Source: Panorpa germanica
Lineage: Eukaryota > Arthropoda > Insecta > Mecoptera > Panorpidae
DNA: 64,000 nucleotides
Assembly: GCA_963678705.1 (NCBI GenBank)
Contig: OY783205.1
Span: forward strand, 806,001 to 870,000
Direction of reading: 5' to 3'
In this document: in pieces, positions 11,545 to 23,600 of the stretch
Layout of the letters: each line of letters starts with the position of its first letter
How positions within the stretch are numbered: position 1 is the stretch's first letter
Position numbers and translations under genes: made by a program
The notes under the pieces: generated by a model
What the model saw: the letters and a program-made list of their open reading frames with translations, nothing else
What the model was told of the DNA's origin: nothing
The model's database searches: none

Positions 11545-12095
11545 TCACGGCGATGTTTTCGTGGTTACGATTTGTTCTTTGCTACTATAGGTTTGATTTC
11601 TTCTCCGACTGTATTAATCTTCAGGTCTCTATGTATGTCGTCATTGCGGATATACCACGGTGCATTAACTATTCCTCACAGAATTTTATTTTAGAACTTT
11701 TGGATTTCTTTATTGTTCGACTTCTTGGTACAACCCCAGAGTTGCACTTGTTTATATATGACCAGCAGTTCTCTTCTATGTTTAGGTCAGAGCGTCGCCC
11801 AATTAGCCAATACATATTTCTGTACTTTATGTTCAGATCTTCTTCTTTCTTTTGGAGGTGCATTTCCACCTTAACTTAGCATTCGCATGAGGAAATGTGT
11901 TTCAGTTTTTGAGTATGGGCAGATTTTTAGTATTCTCTTGTTTTGTGAAATTTACGTTTATTGACTTAGACTCATTGACCTTGTCCACCACTGCTTTTTG
12001 TATTTTCATTGTGGCTTCATCCATGGTGTTCCTAATGGCCAAGATAGCAGTATTATCCGCAAAGGTGGCCATTGTTGTTTTCTCATCTTGTGGTA
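11545..12095 (-). mobile_element. Non-LTR (Jockey-like) reverse transcriptase remnant
   Basis: On the minus strand from about 12085 the frame gives MATFADNTAILAIRNTMDEA and KIQKAVDKVNE, the reverse-transcriptase active-site region. The usual FADD is FADN here, so a catalytic Asp is lost. After a deletion of about 15 residues comes SKSINVNFT. Then YRNMYWLIGRRSDLNIE (11800s), a degraded YKQVLRP...GVVPRSRTIKK segment and NDDIHRDLKI follow in family order. Frameshifts make it non-functional. The 5' part of the element is missing. Confidence 0.75.
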
Positions 12096-12807
12096 TAACA
12101 ATTATTTCTTTTAATAATTCTTTCCGTCAACGTTTTAATATAATCTGCATTATTTTCGAAGTTAGAAAATGATGATATTTTACACTGATTGTCCAGCTGT
12201 GAGAACAGGGTGTGAGGGGGATGTTTTTCGAGCATACTTAAATAAGGGTTCGATATTTATGACTTTTACTCTACTTCGTGTAAACGGGCCTTACAGATAT
12301 GTGAAGTACCCAGAGCTCAGATCGCAGCATCAATTCTTGTACATGCTGCAACAGTTATTCAATGCATGCTCTTCAATGCCCGCGCCCGCGCCCTCACCCG
12401 GCGAGTACGCTTACTCTGAGTACGAGTAGAAGTACACTTGCACAATGTACGTGATTGATTAATGTCTTTTTTGATCCCAACAGTTCCTCCAATGGCGACA
12501 TTTCTACCTATATATGGCAAGCCTTGCCATTGCTTCTGTATTTTAACTTAAAGTTTTCTTTAGAATGCTCGTACATTGAACGGGTTTTAGCTTCATCTTG
12601 AAAACAGTTTTGTATTATTTATTATAATTTTTTATGATAATAAACTTTTTTTTATTTTCATAAGAATAATTCTTTGTTTTACTTTTTCGTTTACTTTTTG
12701 TTTTACGAGATGGACATTGGAATCTTGAAACAATTTATAAATCCAAAATAATTCATCCTGAGCTGAACCTTCTCGAATGTTATTTATTTTTAAGTTATCG
12801 GTCTTGA
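12096..12807. other. Stretch with a short GC-rich patch, no assignable gene
   Basis: The patch at 12376-12405 (CGCGCCCGCGCCC) is unusual in this AT-rich window. It sits inside an 86-codon plus-strand frame and opposite other short frames. None gives a recognisable protein. A GGGCC...TTTACAC-like phrase near 12280 could be a transposon end, but no partner end was found. Confidence 0.25.
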
Positions 12808-13170
12808 ACAGCAACTGCACTGGTCTACAGAGTGCCGTATTACACCACAAAAGTTCTAAAATCAGAGTACACAGCATTTTCACACTTGGAAAGGTCAGAA
12901 CATCTGAGTTTTTTATATCTTCCAAGAATTTTTGACAGCGAAGTTCAATATCATATTGACTCTAGACGCGTATGTCCAGAGTCAGTTATAGAAAGAATGA
13001 CAAAGTTGTTAGGTCCTCTTAAAAATTCGGTAATTACTCCCATGTTCCACCTTCCATTGCAGAATCATCCCAATGAAGCAGCAGTGAAGTTGTTCCTTCA
13101 TAGGCCCGTAAGACGACTGAAAAGAGCAGATCCCAAGGACTTAGCGAATTTAAACCCAAATGAAAACTAA
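12808..13170 (+). CDS. Unrecognised protein-like frame (part 1 of a pair)
   Basis: The frame is open from just after a TGA at 12805 to TAA at 13168, about 120 codons, and has no obvious AUG start. Its composition is mixed and protein-like, unlike the Phe/Ile/Lys-rich chance frames nearby. It contains YTAFSHLERSEHLSFLYLPR, CPESVIERMTKLLGPLKN and NHPNEAAVKLF. I do not recognise the family. It shares a reading frame with the start of the next frame (13366), about 195 bp downstream. The style is compatible with a piece of an RNA-virus structural protein or of a captured gene, but that is only inference. No transposon motif is present. Confidence 0.35.
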   Translation, partial: TATALVYRVPYYTTKVLKSEYTAFSHLERSEHLSFLYLPRIFDSEVQYHIDSRRVCPESVIERMTKLLGPLKNSVITPMFHLPLQNHPNEAAVKLFLHRPVRRLKRADPKDLANLNPNEN

Positions 13171-13365
13171 AATTGAAATGTCATCGTACTAATAAAATAT
13201 ATACGAAACTCAGTTATTGTACATAGTATAAAGGGGTAAGGTGTAAGGGGGAGTCATCAATGGATGGCAACCTCACATGTCACTTATGTTATACAATTTT
13301 ACTTAATGTCCTCGGACAGATTGTAAATTAATTAAAAGGGAAAATAAAAAAATAAAAAAACTCCC

Positions 13366-13814
13366 ATGTTGGACCAACTTGCGTTCAGGAATTTGACTGC
13401 CCTGTTAGCTGTTTTGAATGCAATCAACGATTATAAAGAGTTTCCTTGGATTGGCTTGATCTTTAATAACTTATCAGTCAAAGCTGAATTTCTAACAATA
13501 ACCAGAGCTCTGAAAGAGATTGAGGATGACAGATATATAGGTATCAAAGTTCCTGGGGAGCAAAGAACTATAAAATCCTTGCCTACCTCGCCATCCAACT
13601 CGGAATAATTGCTGGAGCCAACAAAGCTGTGATGAAATATAAGGGAGTTGGATCCGACGCAGATCCTCCGGCCAATAAGGCATATTATGATCAACTAATA
13701 AGGAGTTGTGTAGCAGATCAACATAAGTCGCTAGGTGGATATGATACTCTAATTGAAACCACCCAAAAGATGCAAGCAAAATTTGCAACTGAAAAATTCA
13801 ATCTTAGCATCTAA
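13366..13814 (+). CDS. Unrecognised protein-like frame (part 2, one frameshift)
   Basis: The first part (13366-13608) is open from ATG and contains LAFRNLTALLAVLNAINDYK and FLTITRALKEIEDDRYIGIK. The sense continues in another frame from about 13555 (YKILAYLAIQLGIIAGANKA) to the TAA at 13812, including GSDADPPANKAYYDQLIRSC and TLIETTQKMQAKFATEKFN. One frameshift therefore divides a segment of roughly 150 residues. An A-rich leader (AAAATAAAAAAATAAAAAAA type) lies just before 13366. The family is not recognised. An endogenous viral element is one possibility and an old host gene another. Confidence 0.35.
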
Positions 13815-14551
13815 GTTTTTTACACTTTTAGAGAAATCTTTAGTCAAACTAGTTCCGTCCTCAAATATGAAACCGTTATTAAATATACCAGGTATGTCAC
13901 GGTTTTAGTTGTGCAGGTGCAGTACTACATGCACAAAAACCAAAGATGTGTATCGCCACTATGATGAGGATGAACATAAAGTGGAGGAACCGGTAGTACT
14001 GCACCGTGGCTGCCTTGAACAGTTAAAAGTGTTATATTGAACTCGTAAACTAATGGTTGGAATATCATTTAATTTTGATACATAACGCCTGAAGGTTACT
14101 CGGCTTCTATATTGGATTTCTGATATTATATGTTAATCTTCTGATATTTAGTCTTTAAATCTTAAATATTTGCTAAGTTTTATATACTAATTTATGTATG
14201 CACGTCCCTATATATATAATAGGTATATACCTGCGGTAATAACTTGTTAGCGACGAAAGTAATTTAAGTAATTTATACCTAACCAAAGTGCTAAATGGTA
14301 CCCGAGGAAACTCGAGGACTACCTAACGATGGTTTCTTAAACACGAAATTACTTCAGCAAGGCCAGAAACGATTATGTGATCACAGCAACCACTTCGGTT
14401 TTAAATAGTATTTCTAATATTCAATAATTCTTCTAATACCTTTGTTCTAATATTCTAATCTTTGTTGTAATATTTAATAATTGTTCCGTAATACGTTTTG
14501 TATCTTGTATCTAGATTTCTCCGCTCGTGTGTTGTAGAATGGCCAATATCA
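13815..14551. other. Region downstream of the unrecognised frames
   Basis: A short imperfect hairpin (GGTACCCGAGGAAACTCGAG) lies at about 14299. No coding or repeat assignment was possible. Confidence 0.3.
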
Positions 14552-14600
14552 AATAAAGGTACATTGGTGTTCGTAGTTTGTTTGAGGTGTTGTTTTTATT
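14552..14600 (+). terminator. Candidate polyadenylation signal
   Basis: AATAAA at 14552-14557 is followed within 15-50 bases by a GT-rich tract (GGTGTTCGTAGTTTG, then GAGGTGTTG). This is a good match to a 3'-end processing site on the plus strand. It could serve a transcript crossing the frames at 12808-13814 or belong to an unrecognised retroelement. Confidence 0.35.
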
Positions 14601-15820
14601 ATGTGTTGTTACTTTGTGGATATTTATTTTAATCACGCTATCAAACTTATCAAAGTTGATACACTCAACTGTACCTGAAGAAAAACCATTTTAGTGAAGA
14701 ACAAATCAAAACAGAAACTATTTGAGCGCATGCGCAAGTAAACAAGAACAAATGATTGAGAACAAACTCCCCGCGGAATCCCGCACATAAACAAAACTTC
14801 GGTCAAAACTCAAATGACATTATTTTATCGCATAAAAAATGTAATTGTTCGAGTATCATATAATCCTTGCGGAAGCATGTTCACTTTTACCTTGTCTTAC
14901 CTTGTCTTCCCTTGATGGTGCGTGTAACACTAAGTCTGCTGCAATAACCAATCATAAATTATTTATAACATTTGTTTACAAAAAATGTATCAAGATATAT
15001 TTCTTTCATTACATTATATTGTTATTGTTCAATAAATATTTATATATTTTCCTTTATAACTGTAGCAGACAACAATATAAATGGTATCACTCTCAGAAGT
15101 ACGTTGCATCGGATCCCAGAGCTTGAAAGCTTGGCAAGCCGGATGTACACTAGGCCAAAGCTAATATTACTTCAAAACATATAATATATTTATGTACCTA
15201 TTATTTTCTATATTTGCAAACATAACTACTTCCATATATTTGTATATGAATCCCTTATATAATAGTGACCTTAGAAAGACACTAGCTTCCCTTAAAACTA
15301 ACACTATAAGGATATGCTTACGCACATCCGATAATCTGCCTTTATCATACATATGACGTTGTCACTTCTTACTTTTAAAAAATATTTTTGTTTATAAATT
15401 TTGCATTTTTTTAATCAGCTTTTATTTACTGTATGCAATTTGCATTGTTCAATACAGAGACATTGAAACTGCATAAACAGAGTAAATGGTACATTCAGAG
15501 TGGAACGGGTGGAAATAAATTAAAAAAACATTTATTTTAGCGAAGAGTTACTAAAAAATAATATTTTGCAGTAAGACCAAGTAAACAGCTAATTTTAAAT
15601 ATAATCACAAATAGTATACACCCGTCGCTATGTGATGATATGAAGTTAGCATATGTATAATGCTCAGACAAATTTTTATTTATAGTTTATTAATTAATTT
15701 GTTTGTGAATTTTATTTATTATACGATTTAGTTTGTAGAATTACTTTTTCTTACAGTTAATCGAGTATTTCATTTTAGTAGATAGATTTATAAAACCGAA
15801 CTTCTTACTCATACCTACTT
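14601..15820. other. AT-rich non-coding DNA
   Basis: At 15610-15650 there is a short match (ACACCCGTCGCTATG) to the end of the CGTCGC repeat. Nothing else is supported. Confidence 0.35.
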
Positions 15821-15824
15821 ATTC

Positions 15825-16085
15825 AAAAGAGAACTACAACCAATATGTGAACAATCTAACAGCCCACTAACGGTAAAGCATATTATTCTTTGATGCTGTA
15901 ATATGCCGCAGGAATATAGGCAGATATTTGAAAGCAGGGAAAATCTGGAAAACCTTATTGACTTTATCAATAAAATGATTTTAATCTCTTTATTTTGAGT
16001 ACTCATATCTATAACTTGTATATTGTAAATGCTTATAAATGTATATCTTCTTTTAAGTGCTAATAACTTTTGAAAGTTGATGCTC
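15825..16085 (+). mobile_element. Non-LTR retrotransposon tail with C-terminal zinc-knuckle region
   Basis: One frame, broken by a single TGA, reads ICEQSNSPLTVKHIIL-stop-C followed by PQEYRQIFES and ENLIDFINKM, and ends in TGA at 15998. The Cys...His...Cys spacing resembles the C-terminal motif of LINE ORF2 proteins (CxxC...H...C). The coding tail and the sequence after the stop match 2016-2240, and the non-coding part also matches 26380-26500. All three have the same orientation. Confidence 0.7.
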
Positions 16086-17740
16086 TCTAATTAATATATA
16101 AATAAAACCGAACTGCAATAATCTTAGATTATATTTATTAACATTATTTAATCAACTTAATTATTATGGATATTTATTTGCAACTCACAATAAGAATAAA
16201 AGTGCAACACAAACACTCAATTAACTTCCTAGCAGCTTATTTCACTGTTTTTTATAATATATTTAGTTATGCTTAATTTACAGATAATAACTATTAAAAT
16301 TGAAGAATTATTACTCATATGTGTCTATCTGTACTATCTGTATATCTATTTCAGGGCTAACTGAATAATCCAGAGACTCCAGAAGTTCTTTGTGCAACGA
16401 CGTTGGCGCTGTGTCGAGGTTAGGATGAATCTGGTTCTAATTAGAATTGAATTTGTTTATTTAATATATATATCATTAAAAAACTTACAATAACTTGTAA
16501 TAATAATATTTATTATTTATTTTACCGTGTATTCGTAAAACGTATATTTCATCTAAAAATGACCAACGTTAATAGGAAGCTATGGATTTTAATAAAATAA
16601 TTTTAAAAATGATTTACATTTAATAATCGAATAACGAGCACGTACAATTATATTGATATCTTATGCAAGAAAGATGAACTAAATTTGAAGTATGTTTACA
16701 TAAAGTTTTATGATATTCTCAAATTAACAACAGTAAGTTTTGAATACAGCTTTAAGATGTAAAGCAGATTCATTTGAAATAGCTTAAATATTTTTCTAGG
16801 TTTTCCAAAACGAAATATTGTTTTTGCTCGTGTAACTCCAGCTTTGCTAGAACAGAAACTCCCGATGCACTTGGCTCAGGCTCAGGCTGCGGCTCGGGCT
16901 CGATGGGTTTCCAGGTCCGAGCACAACGGATATTAAGACTGATTTATTTATTATAATATCATATTATATTTATTTTGCGATATATTAAATGTGCTGCCAA
17001 CTGGCGTATGTTTCTTGAACTATTAACGCGCTCGTTATAAAAATCTATTAATGGTTTTCTACGCTTTATATATGTTGTAGGTTTTCTAGTCTTCGTTGTT
17101 GTACATTCCGTTTGAAAATGTATGTAGCAATAAATGTGTTGTAAGTAAATTTAGTAAAAATAGTTTATTTCAATTCGATTAATTTCGAAACATACTGTAT
17201 ACGTATAGTGCTTAAATTATTTCCTAATAGCGCTCACAGATGACACTGCTACAACATATATTTTTTACTATAATAAGAGAAAAACGTTCAACAAATCTTG
17301 ATGCAGAAAGTGTTCTAAAAATAATCAGTTGTATCCTGTTACAATTGTCTCACGAAACCTACTAAATAAATTGTATGTAGTCACAATTGCCTGAACAAAA
17401 TTAATTATGTATAGTAACAATTTTTTAGCTCTCTGTTTGTGGTTTGTGGTTTGTAGCAGCCTATATATGTAGGCTATGTTCATAAGCGTCCTTGAGTTGT
17501 GAGTTTATAATATTCTTCTGTTAATTAATCAGTATCACTAATTCTATTATATCTTTTGTAGTTGATCTCTGTATTCCATTAGGCCGCTTTCACACATGCG
17601 TGTATGGTTTTGTGTGCGAAGACACATGCGTGGACATAAAGTTCGTGCTCATTTGGGAAACATTCGGAATCCGTACACAACGACCAACATTTTCACTTGA
17701 ATGCAGGTAAAATGGAATAGATCAAAGTGTCCCAATATTT
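16086..17740. other. Intergenic AT-rich DNA
   Basis: A 30-bp array of GGCTCA/GGCTCG-type hexamers lies at 16873-16902. The phrase TTAGGCCGCTTTCACAC at about 17580 looks like a Harbinger-type terminal repeat next to a TTA flank, but no opposite end was found. No gene was recognised. Confidence 0.35.
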
Positions 17741-17744
17741 GCTT

Positions 17745-17957
17745 CTACACCTATTTATTCTACACCTATTCTATTCTACACCTATTCTATTATATACCTA
17801 TTCTATTCTATACCTATTCTATTCTATACCTATTATATTTCATACCTATTATATTTCATACCTATTCTATTACATACCTATTCTATTATATACCTATTTT
17901 ATTCTATACCTATTCTATTATATACCTATTCTATTCTATACCTATTCTATTTTATAC
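17745..17957. repeat. 15-bp minisatellite (CCTATTCTATTATAT type)
   Basis: About 14 imperfect units of 15 bp with the core ACCTATTCTATTCTA. The period is a multiple of three, so all plus frames stay open and give repeating YLFYxIPI-like peptides. Those frames are not genes. Confidence 0.9.
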
Positions 17958-19315
17958 ATACCAAATAATCAAAAAATGGAATTAAATTTTCTGAAAGACT
18001 AGCTACTTAATATTTGATGATTGAAGTACTATTACAAATAGGATGGTTTAACTAAGGTTAAAAGGAAGTTATCATGAAGAACTACTCGTTGTAGTTTAGT
18101 TACAAATATTACATTAAATATTACTAGGTTTAGTTTATGTGTGTTAAGAGGGTTGCTATTGTGTTTATTTTAACTTAAACTATTATATTTTTGCAATAAA
18201 ATTGTAGACTTGATGAAATCTGTATTTTCCCGTCTGTGAAATTTTCAATATTTTTCGGGAAAGTGGAAATAAAAATCAATGTAATTTCCCGGAAAATCTC
18301 ACCATGCATTTTTAAATTTTAATACGGATTTTTGTATGTAAAAAAGATAATTTCTTTAGAAGTCAATAAATATCATGCGTTACATACAAATAAAATACTG
18401 TATTTTATTTCAGTTATTTATAATAATTGTCATTTGTCACTACCCACGATGTTGAAGAAATAATCTTCGCCTCCTCATTCGACATTCGAAAAGCAATTGA
18501 ATAAAATTCAACCATTTATATGCAAGTCAGAAATACCAACATAATGTAAAGAACGACAATTCCAATTCAACCAACATTACAAACACAAAATTAATAGTTT
18601 GAACGTTTATAGAAAATATTCAGTGCAATAAATTTATATAGGTACATTACTTTATAAAAACGAAACGAAACGAAACGAAAGAAAAAAGGTATTTCAAAAA
18701 TACCAGAATGTTTCTTCATACACGCTTACATTGACACCGCGCTAGGAGAATTGCGGAACGAGCAAATGTTGCACAACTGCAGCCGACCACTGTACCACTA
18801 ACTACAGCACAAAATCACGTCTGTGTGTATGACTGGATATACCGTGAACAAGCCTCTATAATTCCGAACCATAACAATTGGATGGTTTGCTTAACGTACG
18901 CGTCTTCGTCTATTCATCTTTGTATATATCTTTAAACAAACTATTATAATAAAGTGCTTCTTAAAGAATTCAATTTGGAATGGACAAAGATAGCAGAACA
19001 AAAATTAAATAAAACGAAAAATATTTCAATCATATTGAGTACAAATTATCAACAGGTTTGGAATTAGACATACAAAGATGATCCATCTGCACCTAATGAA
19101 CAGAAGAACATTTGTCAGAAGCCAATGTCTCTGATAATCTACATTGGTGACAATACAAATGGTGACGAAGCAAGAAAATTAAGGGATCATCATCAAGACC
19201 ACCATGATCACAAATCACAAGCAAGTGATGATATACTATCCAACACACATCGTAAAAAAACTTTTATTGCTTAAAAATTTAATTATTTATTGTAAAAGTT
19301 TTTCTTAGGATAAAT
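17958..19315. other. Non-coding DNA
   Basis: At 18229-18310 the phrase TTTCCCGGAAAATC is reminiscent of the CGTCGC repeat interior (CCTGAATTTTCTGGAAATCC). A short CGAAA run lies at 18659-18680. No gene is supported. Confidence 0.35.
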
Positions 19316-19800
19316 GTAAATGCATGACAATGAAATGTGGAATGTATCAGTCGTCAAAAATTATTTGATAAACGATAAATACTTGGACACAGTTGTAATC
19401 GAATAATTGGTAAATACTAAACATACTCGAACTTATGTATATTAGATTATATAACGAGAAAGGTCGTAAGAAGTCTGTCAAATTATTATAAATAAAATAA
19501 ACTTTATATTTGAAATATTTTGTGGTTCCGGATATCCTCAGCAACCACGACTCTTATTTTCAAAGCAGAACACGGATCTCCAGAAGATAGATACAGCATA
19601 CTCGTAATGCAATGATCAGCCCGAAATACTATGGAAATAACTTTTGGCGTTGTTGTTTGGAGGACAGCTAGATGGTAATGAAGAACCCTTCATCAACATC
19701 TAGCACCAGCAGGAAAAATTATATACTCCGCGTAGCTGTCCTGCACAATATTACATACAATGCTAAATAAAGATGAGTTAGATGGTGATTATAAAATAAA
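19316..19800. repeat. Duplicated segment A, uninterrupted copy
   Basis: This segment is similar along its length to 22210-22347 joined to 23305-23600. Shared phrases include GTAGTCGAATAATTGGTAAATA-like sequence, TATAAATAAAATAAACTTTA, GTCCTGCACAATATT and GAGTTAGATGGTG. It contains no good open frame, so it may be a non-coding transposon or a segmental duplicate. It shows what the second copy looked like before a LINE entered it. Confidence 0.75.
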
Positions 19801-21100
19801 CTTCTTAATTTAAGGTAAAAAATAAATATAATTATATATTGTAAATGTTATTCTCTTCCAATTTTATTTATATAACTCAATATAATTTTGAACTGAAGAA
19901 AACATTTTTAATCTCCATACTATTAGGAGAAATTTTACTGTGCGTTTTTAATATTTCAGGTTCTATTGGATGCATCAAACACAACTACCCAAAATTGAAA
20001 GCTGAAAGATATATTTTTCTAATATTTAACTAAAAATCCGGAAACTAACAGAAGAGCTGAGAACATAATAATAAATAATCTGTAGATATATAAATAACAT
20101 TAAAGAATTCATGAAATAACATTCTCGATAAGCAATAAAAGCAAATATCTCAAAAACTAAGAAGATTAAAATAAGAAGAAATTATTGAAAAGAATTGAAA
20201 AAGTGAGCACATGAGAGCTGTATTTAATATTTTGATGCATGCACTGTAATTAATTAAAATAAAATGGATATTATTAACGTATCTTAATTTCTATAAAGGT
20301 GTATATTGATAAAGTTGGTTCCAAGAAATGTCCAATTATTGTTTTATATTATAACAGATGTTAACAATTAAAAGAGTCATTTTTCTCTCTCTAATCATTA
20401 TCGAGTATCAAAAGTTATAAAACTTTCTCCTCACCCATATTCAGAGCTTGATTTTCAACAAGCAAGACATATGGGATAGATACCACCACGAATAACCGGA
20501 ATTTATAATTCAGGCAACTGATTACTAGAAACGAAAAAATGGAATCACTGATTAATAATGTGTTCTTGGATAGAATGGAATTATAACGGATAATGTATAA
20601 TATGCATGGCCAGTTCAAGGGATCACTACTGAAACGAGTGGTAAAGAAGGTTATCCTTTGAGACAAAGATTGTAACGAAAGAGAAATACCTCACAAAACA
20701 TAATCTTACATTTACAATAGCCAAATTCAGTAACCAATAACAAAGGACCAGTATAAAACAGTTTACCATGTAATTCAAGACGGAAATGAAAACATCCAGA
20801 AATAATTCATTTGTTAAAGTATATTAGTATTTCTCCATCGAGGAGATAATTTTTGTAGAATAAATATATAATTATATAGAAAGTGCATTTATTAATATAA
20901 ATAAAGTACATAATAATTTAAATATTGTTATTTAACTAGCAATAACATAACTATTGTCATAACATAACATAATATGGTCTTTATATTGATTTGTTGAATT
21001 TGTTATATGATCACCCGGAATTCGCACAAAATAAGGTAGTTGTTTCTATTCCAACGTACTTAAAGGAAATGTGGAATTGGGGCAGAGCTAAATAGTTCTG
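19801..21100. other. AT-rich non-coding DNA
   Basis: A phrase at 20830 (CTCCATCGAGGAGA) forms a small palindrome. No gene, RNA or mobile element was recognised. Confidence 0.3.
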
Positions 21101-21102
21101 GA

Positions 21103-21470
21103 TATATATAGGGGCTTTTCTTATACAGGCAAAAACCTATGCTTTAAAACAAATAAACATATTGCATTTTCTCATTGAAGACAAATAACACAAAGCAAAT
21201 ATGACTGAAGAACAAAGTGTAATGGAAGTTAATGAACCCCAAGTAAACCAGAAGCATCGATTAACATCGATTTATGAAACAGTATCGCAAGACAGTTGCT
21301 GTATTCACGTACTTGAGGAAAAGAGCGATTCCCAAGTCGGACAAGTCCATCTCAAAATATTTAGAGTATGGAATAACCATTGATACAAAGTTGTCAACAA
21401 CAGTGCGGGCCGTGGTAAATGACTACGACAGACAAAAAATAACATCCATGGACTCAAAGTAGGAACTCCT
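21103..21470 (+). CDS. Weak candidate small gene with TATA box
   Basis: A strong TATA box (TATATATAG, 21103-21111) lies about 90 bases before an ATG at 21201. The frame runs 60 codons (TEEQSVMEVNEPQVNQKHRL...) to a TGA at 21381. A second frame (21274-21459) continues with VFTYLRKRAIPKSDKSISKY and LEYGITIDTKLSTTVRAVVN, which looks more protein-like, so a frameshift between the two is possible. The product is not recognised. It could be a promoter-bearing retroelement piece or the remains of a small gene. No splice sites are obvious. Confidence 0.25.
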
Positions 21471-22209
21471 ATCATGAATAAGCTTACATTGTTCAAGTTG
21501 AAGTTTAATGAAGTATGACTAGGGATGATGAAAATCAAAAAGACGAAAAAGAAAGAAGACAAAGAGCAATCTATAACAGCTTACGGACTGAATGCTCTAT
21601 ACATTCCCTACTTACGCGGGATTACAATGACACCAGAGAGTTACTGACCTATGCTTCTTTAGAATCACAACCAAAGTTAACTGAGGCGTAATTTATCAGT
21701 GCAAGAAACAAATAAAAACATATTAATGCAAATTGACTAACGAGATAAGTAAACTCGTTAATGCTCAATGTCAACTCAATCTCGTTAAAATAAGTAGTTT
21801 AACCATCTTCTAATTTCACATTCCATTCTTCAAAAACAAGTTCAATTAAATTAGGGTAGGTAGGTAATAATTATTCAAATTTATTGTTTATAATTCGGAA
21901 TTTTTAATGATACTAATTTATTATAAATCGTTATTTAGTTCCTATAGAAAATTTTGATTTTGATTGTAGCACACACCAGAATCGTTTCGCCAAGGGTTTA
22001 TGATAACCATTATTCTGCACTTCATAAATAGATCGTTGCAGTAATTTTAACATAAATGTTGAAGCTGTAAGTACATGCTTGGAAAATGAAAATACTAATT
22101 GATAAATGCTGGTTGGTTCTTGTTATAAGTAAAGCATATTATTATTATAAATATGCGATTCCAATCTGACATTGTTGGCAGTTAAATGCTATGTACCCAG
22201 GAACTCAGG

Positions 22210-23600
22210 ATCAATGCATGACTCTAGAATTTGGAATGTATGGAAGTCATGAAAAATATTTAAGAAAACAGTACTTGCTGCTTGGAGACACAAACGTAGT
22301 CGAATAATTGGTAAATATTAATCACTTAAACTTTAACATATATATTATACTAGTGTTTACCCCCGTCGCAAAGCGACATCTTTTTGGCATCTTTGGTATG
22401 ATTTGAATCTAATAAAATAATTCGTAATTACATTTCATATTTAATTCTATTTTTAAATTGAAATAATATACTCGCACACATATACATTGACACATATAAA
22501 TTGACTAAAAAAATATATTTTTTTATCAAAATAAAAAATATTTTCAATTTATGCGTTAGTTGACCAACTTTTTTTTAAAATATGGGATTTTTTTTTTGAT
22601 TCGTAAATAAGTTACCAAGATTAGCTTATATACAAAATTTCAACTTTCTATCACAATTTTTACTCTCGGCAAATACAGCCCCCGTGCCCCCAAATAAAAT
22701 TATTATCAAAGAACAGGGCCTATATGAACTGGAAAATAATGTACACGGAGGCAAGTCAAACCACAGGCAAAACATTTTATCTTTTCAACAATAAAATTAA
22801 AGATAACAAGTGGATCAATAAAAATTTATCTAGAAAATTCATTTCTACAATATGCCGACTAAGATCAGGTCATTGTAAAGTCCCATCAAACCTAGCAAAT
22901 ATAAAAATAATACAATCTTCTAATTGCATCTGTGGAGAGGAAGGTACTATATAGACCACATGATACTAGGATGTAAATTCAAAAAGCAGGCAGTCGACCA
23001 CTTATGGAGTAATTTATGCAAACATACCATGATGCCAGTAAACGTGTTAAGTCTAATATACGATATAAATAGTACCACTGCAAAATATGTGATTGAATTT
23101 ATATTTAACAATGGAATTGATATATAAAATGCAAGGAAAATCTTCAAAGAACAAGAGTAATAAATATAGTAGATATATATGTATATTTATAAATAATTTT
23201 TATGTATTATAAAATGTAATACTTGTTTATATTTTAAAATAGCAAGAAGGCTGAATAAGCCAAAGCTTAATAATTAAAAAAAATAAACTTTAACATATAT
23301 ATTAAATAACAAGAACGGGACTGTGCTTCTCACAAGTCTCTCAAATTACTCGTATTATAAATAAAATAAATTTTATATTTGAAATATTAAGCGATTACGG
23401 ATATCTTCAGCAACGATTGCTGTTTTTGCTCAAGAAGATAAATACAACATAATGCAACGAAACAACCTTTGGTATTATGAAGCAGAGATTCCGTCACTGT
23501 CTGAAGAATAGAGTCTTGAATTACCATCCCAGCCACTGTCCTGCACAATATTGCAATGCTAAATAACGTTGAGTTAGATGGTGGGTGATTTATAAAATAA
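22210..23600. repeat. Duplicated segment A, copy split by an insertion
   Basis: The parts at 22210-22347 and 23305-23600 together match 19316-19800. The break is occupied by the retrotransposon insertion at 22348-23283. The outer similarity ends near 23597 (GATGGTGGGTGATTTATAAAATAA). Confidence 0.7.
22348..23283 (+). mobile_element. 5'-truncated LINE insertion with an antisense 5' segment
   Basis: The insert is bounded by a perfect 21-bp direct repeat (22327-22347 and 23284-23304, beginning TAAACTTTAACATATA), a typical LINE target-site duplication. It ends in an A-rich tail. The 3' part encodes the ORF2 C-terminus: STICRLRSGHCKVPSNLANI, then a zinc-knuckle-like CICGEEGTI...DHMILGC, then VLSLIYD...KYVIEFIF, with one frameshift between 22950 and 22960. 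It stops at 23125. The 5' part (22351-22710) is not LINE coding sequence. It is the reverse complement of the CGTCGC repeat at about 34840-35190. Confidence 0.85.

Noticed and set aside
12169..12429. 86-codon frame ending in a Pro-Ala-rich, GC-rich peptide
   Set aside because: Composition changes abruptly within the frame and nothing supports a start, a family or transcription.
17701..18002. Two long overlapping open frames with Tyr/Phe/Ile-rich repeats
   Set aside because: They are produced by the 15-bp minisatellite, whose period keeps every frame open.
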